Of a DNA stretch of 5,073 bases, positions 1 to 5,073 are shown piece after piece (within the stretch, counting starts at the first letter, position 1; each line of letters opens with the position of its first letter). A program made the position numbers and the translations under genes. Below the pieces are notes generated by a model. That model saw only the letters and a program-made list of their open reading frames with translations, was not told the DNA's origin and ran no database searches. Source of the stretch: a bacterium. Its GTDB lineage: Bacteria > Actinomycetota > Actinomycetes > Actinomycetales > Actinomycetaceae. The stretch is taken from positions 1 to 5,073 of the forward strand of contig JAUNRP010000158.1 in assembly GCA_030544165.1 (NCBI GenBank), read 5' to 3'.

Positions 1-1515
1 GCCCCACCCGACACCGCCCCCGCCCCCACACCCGCCCCCTCCCCCAGCGCCCCGCCGACGACGGCGCAACTCCCGGCAGCCAGCTCAATCCCCGGGCGCT
101 TCCCGGCGTCGTCGTTCTCGGACATCACCTCCACCCCCTTCACGGACCAGATCAACTGGATGGCAGCCCGGGGGATCTCGAGTGGCTGGAAGGAGAACGG
201 AGAGACCACCTACCGTCCGTTCCAACCGGTCCTGCGGGACGCGATGGCGGCCTTCCTGTACCGGCTGGCGGGGAGGCCCGCGATCACGATCCCGAACGCC
301 TCCCCGTTCATCGATGTGCCCCATGGCCGGGCGTTCTTCGAGGACATCGTGTGGATGTCCCAGACCGGGGTCTCCACGGGCTGGATCCACGCGAACCAGT
401 CCGCCACCTTCCAGCCGGACACCCCGGTGCTGCGGGACGCGATGGCCGCATTCCTCTACCGGGCGGCCGGCTCCCCGGCATTCACGCCTCCGCGCACCTC
501 CCCATTCCACGACGTTCCCACCAACCGGGTGTTCTACAAGGAGATCGCCTGGATGCACCACGCCGGCATCTCCACGGGCTGGATCGAGAACGGCCGCACC
601 GAATACCGCCCCAACGAGCCAGTGCTGCGTGATGCAATGGCCGCCTTCCTCTACCGCTTCGACCAGGCCGGCCATCGGATCAATCTCCGAGCCTCCCTCC
701 CCCCGCAACCCGCCTACACCGTCAACGGGGCCATCTCCACTTCCTGGAACAACGCCGGGGGCGCACGCGCTCTCGGCAGCCCCACCGGGCCCGAGATGTG
801 CGACAACACGGGCGGGTGCCACCAGTGGTTCGGCCCGAACCTCATCATGTGGTCCCCCTCCAACGGCGCGCACATCCTGCGTGGAGCGATCCTGAACGCC
901 TACGCCGCGCAGGGCCACCACCACGGCAGGCTCGGCTTTCCGACCGGACAACGGGGCTCCCGCGATGGCGTCACGTTCCAGGGGTTCACGGGTGGGGTGA
1001 TCGTGGTGCGTGACTCCAGCGGGGCCGTCGAGGTCAGCCACGGCGACTTCGCCGCCCACGGCACGATGCCCTGGCCCTCCGACCGCCCCACCTCCTACTC
1101 GGGCCGCCACTCATCCATCAACGGCACCATCGATGACGAGCTGTGCACCATCCCGTGGATGACCACGCACAGGCTGCACTGCCGCACCATCGTGGACACA
1201 GCGGCCCTGAACTGGGCCTACCAGGACCGTTTCGGCACCAACCTGCCGATCGATACGTGGCGTGAGTCTGCGTACCGCACCTTCGCCGACCAGCAGTACG
1301 TGTGGCGCACCATCGGCCCGCCCATCGCCGCCCGAGTGGGAACCTCGCCACACGGGTGGGGCCAGGCGATCGACTTCTTCGAGCACTTCGGCTACTCCAC
1401 CGCCGAGAACCAGTGGCTGGATCGCAACGGACCCACCTACGGCTGGGACCGCCGCCCCTGGCACGATCCAGATGGCTCGTACGGCGAGTGGTGGCACTTC
1501 GACTATGTGCGATAG
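1..1515 (+). CDS. SLH-LGFP-M15 (VanY-type) cell-wall peptidase, 5' partial
   Basis: This is a secreted, wall-anchored zinc peptidase that probably trims peptidoglycan stem peptides (D,D-carboxypeptidase type). The frame is open from base 1, so the start and presumed signal peptide lie upstream. The first ATG (160) falls inside an SLH module and is not the start. The 504 visible residues begin with a Pro/Ala/Thr-rich linker (1-36). Three SLH modules follow (about 38-92, 101-157, 168-222), each with GIS/GVS-x-GW and VLRDAMAAFLYR. Two LGFP repeats (about 245-346) contain ALGSPTG and RLGFPTG. The C-terminal M15 domain (about 372-504) has SPHGWGQAID, giving zinc ligands H451 and D458. GEWWHF supplies catalytic E496 and ligand H499, and R426 in YRTFADQQ fits the substrate-binding Arg. 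Cysteines occur as two pairs, C267/C273 and C382/C394, possibly disulfides. The domain calls are firm. Exact bond specificity (D,D-carboxypeptidase versus another M15 endopeptidase) is inferred. TAG stop at 1513. Confidence 0.93.
   Translation, partial: APPDTAPAPTPAPSPSAPPTTAQLPAASSIPGRFPASSFSDITSTPFTDQINWMAARGISSGWKENGETTYRPFQPVLRDAMAAFLYRLAGRPAITIPNASPFIDVPHGRAFFEDIVWMSQTGVSTGWIHANQSATFQPDTPVLRDAMAAFLYRAAGSPAFTPPRTSPFHDVPTNRVFYKEIAWMHHAGISTGWIENGRTEYRPNEPVLRDAMAAFLYRFDQAGHRINLRASLPPQPAYTVNGAISTSWNNAGGARALGSPTGPEMCDNTGGCHQWFGPNLIMWSPSNGAHILRGAILNAYAAQGHHHGRLGFPTGQRGSRDGVTFQGFTGGVIVVRDSSGAVEVSHGDFAAHGTMPWPSDRPTSYSGRHSSINGTIDDELCTIPWMTTHRLHCRTIVDTAALNWAYQDRFGTNLPIDTWRESAYRTFADQQYVWRTIGPPIAARVGTSPHGWGQAIDFFEHFGYSTAENQWLDRNGPTYGWDRRPWHDPDGSYGEWWHFDYVR
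112..666 (+). repeat. Three tandem SLH modules in the M15 peptidase gene
   Basis: Three imperfect modules of about 55 codons lie at roughly 112-276, 301-471 and 502-666. Each begins with a (S)F-x-D-(I/V) motif, continues with an Ile/Trp-containing helix and GIS/GVS-x-GW, and ends with PVLRDAMAAFLYR. They resemble the modules at 1791-2342 position by position. Three SLH modules is the usual number for a functional wall-binding trimer. The repeats are protein-level; the DNA copies have diverged at synonymous sites. Confidence 0.88.
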
Positions 1516-1535
1516 GTGAGCCCACACGCATTCCC

Positions 1536-1574
1536 CAAACGTGGTGACTCAGGCTCCCCGAGCCTGTACGTTTG
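1536..1574 (+). promoter_or_regulatory. Nested inverted repeat with promoter-like elements (operator or terminator)
   Basis: A perfect 7-bp inverted repeat, CAGGCTC-CCC-GAGCCTG (1550-1566), is enclosed by a second perfect pair, CAAACGT (1536-1542) and ACGTTTG (1568-1574). The outer pair is offset by 7 nt on the left and 1 nt on the right. The inner palindrome exactly fills the 17-nt gap between GTGACT (1544-1549, TGAC core of a -35) and TACGTT (1567-1572, fits TAnnnT). Transcription would then start near 1579, about 35 nt before the GTG of the SLH-CAP gene. The same hairpin begins 20 nt after the upstream stop codon and is followed by TTTGTTG, so it could instead, or also, act as a weak terminator. 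The structure is seen directly; the function is inferred. Confidence 0.45.
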
Positions 1575-1598
1575 TTGAGAAACATCCCTCTGGTTTCC

Positions 1599-1606
1599 GG
1601 AAAGGG
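1599..1606 (+). promoter_or_regulatory. Ribosome binding site deciding the GTG start at 1614
   Basis: The purine run GGAAAGGG ends 7 nt before GTG 1614. This is good Shine-Dalgarno spacing, and the protein read from this GTG starts directly with a standard signal peptide. The farther TTG codons at 1572 and 1575 have no comparable purine run and would overlap the palindrome/-10 region. Confidence 0.7.
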
Positions 1607-1613
1607 CGTTACC

Positions 1614-3221
1614 GTGGCCGCCAATTCCCCCCTCTCTTCGCGCACGCGCCGGGCTGCCTCCCTCGTCACCTCGGCCCTCCTGGCAGCGGTGCTGGGTCTC
1701 GCTGGCGGCTCACCTGCTCTCGCGTCAGGTGTTTCGACGACGACGACGGCGATGCCCGCGCCTGCGGTACTTGCCGGGCCTGTGGTGATGTCACAGTTCT
1801 CAGACATAGGTGGCACCCCCTTCAAGCGTGAGATCGAGTGGATGGCCGCGCGGGGGATCTCGCAGGGATGGACTGAGGGTGGCGTGACCACGTATCGGCC
1901 GTTCCAGCCGGTTCTTCGCGATGCGATGGCGGCGTTCCTGTTCCGGATGTCCGGGGATGCGCGCTTCACTCCGCCGGCGCGGGATTTCTTCACAGACATC
2001 AACGTGCCGAGCTTCCGCTCCGAGATGGGCTGGATGGCGGATCGTGGAATCTCCACAGGGTGGGTGGAGAACGGTGTGCGGACGTATCGTCCGTTCCAGC
2101 CGGTGCTGCGGGCGGAGATGGCGGCATTCCTCTACCGCCTGGCGGGTTCGCCGGCGTACACGCCGCCGGCTCGTTCGCCGTTCCGGGATGTGCCCACCTC
2201 GCACAACTTCTACAAGCAGATCTCCTGGCTGAACTCGATGGGGATCTCGCGCGGATGGGACGTGGGCGGTGGTGCCTGGGAGTTCCGTCCCCAGGAGCCG
2301 ATCCTCCGTGATGCGATGGCGGCGTTCCTCTACCGGTTCGATCAGCACCGGAGTGTGCGGGTGAACGTGCGGGCGAACTCAGCGCCGGTGATCTCTGGCG
2401 CCGGGCCGCTCTCGATCGTGGAGCAGAGGCCCCCGAACCTCCGTGCGGGTGTGACCGCGACCGATGCGGAGGACGGCAACCTCACCTCCCGCATGACCAT
2501 CTCCGGTATCCCCACGAACTGGGTCCCGGGCACCTACACCGTGCGCTACGAGGTCCAGGACAACCGCGGCGGATTCACCTCACACGACCGCCGGATCGTG
2601 GTCAACGCCAACCAGCCGCCGGAGATCACGGTCTCGAACCCGGGCCACATCTATGTGGGGGACTCCTTCGATCCCCGCAGCGTGATGAGGGCAATCGACG
2701 TTGAAGACGGTGACATCACGCGCCATGTCTCGGTTTCCGGCACAGTGAATACCGCTGTGCCCGGGTACTACTCGGTGTTCTACAGCGTGGCGGACTCACA
2801 CGGCGCCTACGTCACGTACCGGTACGGGTTCAGTGTGCTCCACCGGCCAGAGACAGTCAGGCAGGACATCCCCACCGCCACCAACCAGGAACGGGCCAAG
2901 GAGGGTCTCGCTGCGCTTGTGCGTGATCCAGTCCTTGATCGGTGGGCCCAGTCGTGGGCCGAACGCATGGCTGCCACTGGAGACTTCCGCCACCAGACTG
3001 AGAACTTCTCCGCCATCATGGCTGAGTACGGCGGAGGCGTGGGCGAGAACATCGCTGGCGCCGGCGGGTCCACCGATGGTGCCGCGTTCGTAGGCCTCTG
3101 GATGAACTCCGATGGCCACCGGGCCAACATTCTCGGGAATTACCAGCACATTGGAGTGGGAGTCGCCTACAGCGCGGGTGGCTACGCGTACGCGGTCCAG
3201 ATCTTCGGGTCGAAGCGCTGA
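1614..3221 (+). CDS. Secreted SLH-Ig-like-CAP domain protein
   Basis: This is a 535-residue exported surface protein. The GTG start is chosen because of GGAAAGGG upstream and because it leads straight into a signal peptide: an Arg-containing n-region (R10, R12, R13), a hydrophobic core (about 16-30) and ALA-SG cleavage after residue 37. An open extension to TTG 1572 would put 14 odd residues in front. Three SLH modules follow (about 60-117, 124-181, 188-243). Two Ig-like domains of DUF5011/HYR type come next (about 255-331 and 335-409), each with an A/I-x-D-x-EDG-(N/D)-(L/I)-T motif. The C-terminal CAP (SCP/PR-1, YkwD-like) domain spans about 420-535, with H460, E478 in GENI, and H502 in WMNSDGHRANIL forming the usual CAP cavity residues. 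There are no cysteines. Bacterial CAP proteins have no settled common activity, so the role is unknown; wall anchoring through SLH is inferred. The SLH block is closely paralogous to the gene just upstream, in the same orientation with a 98-nt gap. TGA stop at 3219. Confidence 0.93.
   Translation: MAANSPLSSRTRRAASLVTSALLAAVLGLAGGSPALASGVSTTTTAMPAPAVLAGPVVMSQFSDIGGTPFKREIEWMAARGISQGWTEGGVTTYRPFQPVLRDAMAAFLFRMSGDARFTPPARDFFTDINVPSFRSEMGWMADRGISTGWVENGVRTYRPFQPVLRAEMAAFLYRLAGSPAYTPPARSPFRDVPTSHNFYKQISWLNSMGISRGWDVGGGAWEFRPQEPILRDAMAAFLYRFDQHRSVRVNVRANSAPVISGAGPLSIVEQRPPNLRAGVTATDAEDGNLTSRMTISGIPTNWVPGTYTVRYEVQDNRGGFTSHDRRIVVNANQPPEITVSNPGHIYVGDSFDPRSVMRAIDVEDGDITRHVSVSGTVNTAVPGYYSVFYSVADSHGAYVTYRYGFSVLHRPETVRQDIPTATNQERAKEGLAALVRDPVLDRWAQSWAERMAATGDFRHQTENFSAIMAEYGGGVGENIAGAGGSTDGAAFVGLWMNSDGHRANILGNYQHIGVGVAYSAGGYAYAVQIFGSKR
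1791..2342 (+). repeat. Three tandem SLH modules in the SLH-CAP gene
   Basis: Modules lie at about 1791-1964, 1983-2156 and 2175-2342. The first carries WMAARGIS and TYRPFQPVLRDAMAAFL, as in the first module of the upstream gene. The third shares SPF-x-DVPT, FYK-x-I, EP-(V/I)-LRDAMAAFLYRFDQ with the third module there. The second has RAEM in place of RDAM, the only module in the window to keep the RAE of the classical SLH TRAE motif. Confidence 0.88.
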
Positions 3222-3256
3222 GGCCGCCCGCACCCAGCTCATGTCAACCTCGCAAC

Positions 3257-3284
3257 CCGCGCCCGCCCACGGGAGCACCCGCGG
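3257..3284 (+). terminator. Candidate GC-rich bulged hairpin, possible terminator without U-tract
   Basis: CCGCG-CCCG (3257-3265), loop CCCA, then CGGG (3270-3273), a 6-nt bulge AGCACC, and CGCGG (3280-3284) make a 9-bp stem starting 35 nt after the SLH-CAP stop codon. No T-run follows. Tail-less hairpins are reported as terminators in high-GC actinobacteria, but hairpins also arise by chance at this GC content, so the call is weak. Confidence 0.25.
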
Positions 3285-3328
3285 CAACGCCCCGGGGGTT
3301 ATGGCCCTCACCGGCTGATCCCCCCACC

Positions 3329-3354
3329 GGAACGAGATTTGCCCCACTCCCGTT
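3329..3354 (+). promoter_or_regulatory. Candidate ECF-sigma-type promoter upstream of the LtaS-like gene
   Basis: GGAAC at 3329-3333 is separated by 17 nt from CGTT at 3351-3354, resembling the GGAAC...CGTT/GTT layout of actinobacterial envelope-stress ECF sigma factors (SigE/SigR/SigH type). Transcription would begin near 3361, leaving about 50 nt of leader. With motifs this short, a chance match is quite possible. Confidence 0.25.
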
Positions 3355-3373
3355 GCAATCCGGTAAACACCGG

Positions 3374-3402
3374 GTGACCAGCAGGCGTCCGGCGCGTATC
3401 CT
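3374..3402 (+). promoter_or_regulatory. Candidate housekeeping promoter giving a leaderless mRNA
   Basis: GTGACC (3374-3379, 4 of 6 to TTGACA) and TATCCT (3397-3402, fits TAnnnT) are separated by exactly 17 nt. The -10 ends 8 nt before ATG 3411, so the expected transcription start is the A of the ATG. No Shine-Dalgarno purine run lies between them, as expected for the leaderless genes common in actinobacteria. A short inverted repeat, CCGGT-AAAC-ACCGG (3360-3373), abuts the -35 and could be an operator. Confidence 0.5.
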
Positions 3403-3410
3403 CGATCCCG

Positions 3411-5073
3411 ATGTTTGCGCGGATTCTGGGAGGCCTCGCGCTCGCGATCGGCCTCACCCTCGGACTGGAACTGGTGCACGGGCTCCACGCCTCGTGGCCG
3501 GAGGCCCTCGCGCGCCTCGGTGAACTGGAACTGCCGCTGCTGGGCGTCAGCGCGCTCCTGGTCTGGGCAATCATCGTGCTCCTCCACGCGATCACCAACC
3601 GCTTCTGGGCCGCCGCCGCGATCGTCACCACGCTCGCCACCCTGATCGGCGCCGCCGACTTCCTCAAGATGAGCTTCCGCGATGAGCCCCTCTTCCTCGC
3701 GGACGTGGCCTATCTCTCCGAGGTCGCCTTCCTCATCGAGAACGTGGGCGCCGGCGCCGCGCTCGCCCTGGCCGCCGTCCTCCTCGCGGTCCCGCTGCTC
3801 GCCTGGTTCGTTGCCCGTTCTGTCCGTAATTCCAGGCGACGACGTGCGCCAGAGCCGTCCGCTGCGCCCACCTCCGGGCGGCGATCAGCCCTCCTGAGGA
3901 TGGCCTCTGGAGCCACCGCGTTCCTCGTGATCTTCGGCGCGAGCACCTTCAACTCTGCGGGCTCCCCTGCCCGCGCCCTCTACGAGGCCGCCGGCGCCCG
4001 GTGGGCCCCGTGGAACCAGTCCCAGAACTACGATGACAACGGCCTGATCGCCGGACTCCTCTACACCCTTCCCGCTGCCGCGATGGATGAGCCGGAGGGG
4101 TATTCGCCCGCGTCGGTTGCGGCCGTCGTCGGGAAATACGAGGAAGCGGCACGTGAGCTGAACGCGGGACGGGACCCGCGGGCGCTCGAGGGCGTCAACG
4201 TGGTGACGGTGCTCTCGGAGTCCCTGGCGGACCCGCTGGCGCTGCCCGGGATCGAGGCGGCGGAGGATCCGATGCCGTTCCTGCGGGAGCTGATGGAGTC
4301 GAATCCTTCGGGGACGATGATCTCCTCCGGATTCGGCGGGGGCACCGCGAATGTGGAGTTCGAGGTGCTCACCGGCATGGCCGTGGCGAACTTCCACGCG
4401 CAGGTGGATTCGCCGTTCCAGGCGTTGGTGGCGGATGCGGAGAGCTTCCCCTCGCACCTGACGTGGCTGGTGGGTGACGGTGCGGGCGGCGAGGGCGGCG
4501 AGGAGGCGCGCGAGGGCTCCGCGATCCACCCCTACTACGCGCGGTTCTACCGCCGGAATGCGGTGTACCCCGCGCTGGGGTTTGAGCGGGCGTCGTTCTG
4601 GGATTCCGGGTTGGCGCACCTGACCAAGCTGCCGGGGGACCGGCACGTCTCGGACGCCTCGCTGTTCGGTGAGGTGGTGCGGGAGCTGCGGCGGTCCGAG
4701 GCGCCGCTGTTCGTGAACGCAGTCTCAATGCAGAACCACTCGCCCCAGCAGGGCCTTGCGAACCCGATCCCCGTGACGGGCCCGCTCACGGACGCGGAGG
4801 CGGACTCCGCCGCGCAGTACACGCGCGGGGTGAAGCACTCGGATGAGGCGCTGGAGGAGTTCGTTGCTGAGCTGGCCGGGATGGACGAGCGGACCGTGGT
4901 GGTGCTGTACGGGGACCACCTGCCCTCGTTCTGGTCCACCTCGTTGCTGGATTCGGCCGGGCCGCTCGCGCGGTATCAGACCCCGTGGGTGGTGTTCGCG
5001 AACTTCCCGCTTGAGGATGGTGCGGGGCCGGAGGTGCTCGGCGCGAACCAACTCATGAACCAGGTGGTCGACG
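3411..5073 (+). CDS. LtaS/MdoB-family membrane phosphoglycerol transferase-like enzyme, 3' partial
   Basis: This is a polytopic membrane enzyme of the alkaline-phosphatase superfamily (sulfatase fold, PF00884-like). Relatives move glycerol phosphate from phosphatidylglycerol onto lipoteichoic acid or onto glucans, acting outside the membrane. ATG 3411 is the only plausible start, since an in-frame TGA sits at 3375. Five hydrophobic segments lie at about residues 2-24, 41-61, 65-84, 112-135 and 160-178, matching the five-helix LtaS plan. The extracellular catalytic domain begins near 262. Family residues are all present: E270 in LSESLADP, nucleophile T312 in FGGGTANVEFE, H373 and the FYRR stretch (379-382), H443 in MQNHSP, and D502-H503 in YGDHLP. 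The 554 visible codons run off the window, so the end of the domain is missing. Synonymous codon choice changes near the membrane/catalytic boundary. The true substrate (polyglycerol phosphate, another anionic polymer, or a modification) is not shown by sequence. Confidence 0.93.
   Translation, partial: MFARILGGLALAIGLTLGLELVHGLHASWPEALARLGELELPLLGVSALLVWAIIVLLHAITNRFWAAAAIVTTLATLIGAADFLKMSFRDEPLFLADVAYLSEVAFLIENVGAGAALALAAVLLAVPLLAWFVARSVRNSRRRRAPEPSAAPTSGRRSALLRMASGATAFLVIFGASTFNSAGSPARALYEAAGARWAPWNQSQNYDDNGLIAGLLYTLPAAAMDEPEGYSPASVAAVVGKYEEAARELNAGRDPRALEGVNVVTVLSESLADPLALPGIEAAEDPMPFLRELMESNPSGTMISSGFGGGTANVEFEVLTGMAVANFHAQVDSPFQALVADAESFPSHLTWLVGDGAGGEGGEEAREGSAIHPYYARFYRRNAVYPALGFERASFWDSGLAHLTKLPGDRHVSDASLFGEVVRELRRSEAPLFVNAVSMQNHSPQQGLANPIPVTGPLTDAEADSAAQYTRGVKHSDEALEEFVAELAGMDERTVVVLYGDHLPSFWSTSLLDSAGPLARYQTPWVVFANFPLEDGAGPEVLGANQLMNQVVD

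Noticed and set aside
1..108. Low-complexity C-rich stretch as a regulatory or repeat element
   Set aside because: It reads in frame as a Pro/Ala/Thr linker leading into the SLH block, so coding explains it.
160..162. ATG as start of the M15 peptidase gene
   Set aside because: It falls inside the first SLH module (WMAARGIS). The frame continues upstream to base 1 with SLH sequence and a Pro/Ala/Thr linker, so the gene is 5' truncated by the window.
85..1110. Long minus-strand open frame of 341 codons
   Set aside because: It lies wholly opposite the SLH-LGFP-M15 gene. Its Gly/Val/Arg/His-rich sequence mirrors the sense repeats, has no recognisable domain, and is expected where GC-rich third positions remove antisense stops.
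1118..2056. Minus-strand open frame of 312 codons spanning the first intergenic region
   Set aside because: It crosses two well-supported sense genes. Its internal similarity (RRTGWNGR) is the antisense of the SLH repeats, and it shows no independent motif.
3290..3325. CCCCGGGG palindrome and GGGGG...CCCCCC pairing as a terminator
   Set aside because: The palindrome has no loop. The other pairing has only 5 bp around a 21-nt loop and no T-tract.
2796..3587. Minus-strand open frame of 263 codons across the CAP end and the LtaS-like start
   Set aside because: It is opposite two strong genes, has low-complexity Arg/Glu/Gln composition, and lacks a domain signature.
3885..4646. Minus-strand open frame of 253 codons opposite the LtaS-like gene
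   Set aside because: Arg/His/Gly-rich shadow of a gene whose catalytic motifs are clear in the sense frame.

Overview
The window is high-GC DNA with three genes on the plus strand, all for exported or membrane-bound cell-envelope proteins. Strong GC/C/G bias at third codon positions, LGFP repeats, GTG start use, and a TAnnnT -10 element just upstream of an ATG all suggest an actinobacterium (Micrococcales-like is my guess; the sequence does not fix the genus).

Layout: (1) 1-1515, the 3' part of a secreted protein with a Pro/Ala/Thr-rich linker, three S-layer-homology (SLH) modules, two LGFP repeats and a C-terminal M15 (VanY-type) zinc peptidase. Its true start and presumed signal peptide lie upstream of the window. 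(2) 1516-1613, a short intergenic region holding a nested inverted repeat that coincides with a promoter-like element. (3) 1614-3221, a complete secreted protein with a signal peptide, three SLH modules, two Ig-like (DUF5011/HYR-like) domains and a C-terminal CAP (SCP/YkwD-type) domain. (4) 3222-3410, an intergenic region with a GC-rich bulged hairpin and two competing promoter candidates. (5) 3411 to the window end, a polytopic LtaS/MdoB-family alkaline-phosphatase-superfamily enzyme whose key catalytic residues are intact, cut off at its 3' end.

How they fit together: the first two genes look like tandem paralogues in the anchoring part. Module 1 matches module 1 and module 3 matches module 3, but they carry different C-terminal domains (peptidoglycan peptidase versus CAP). 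The third gene encodes a probable polyglycerol-phosphate polymer synthase or related phospho-transferase. The window therefore reads as a small cell-wall locus: two wall-anchored surface proteins beside an enzyme for an anionic wall polymer. A functional link between the SLH anchors and that polymer is a hypothesis. I saw no tRNA, rRNA, CRISPR array, insertion sequence or phage gene. The most unusual items are the block-duplicated SLH anchor with swapped C-terminal domains, and the nested palindrome that exactly fills a promoter spacer.
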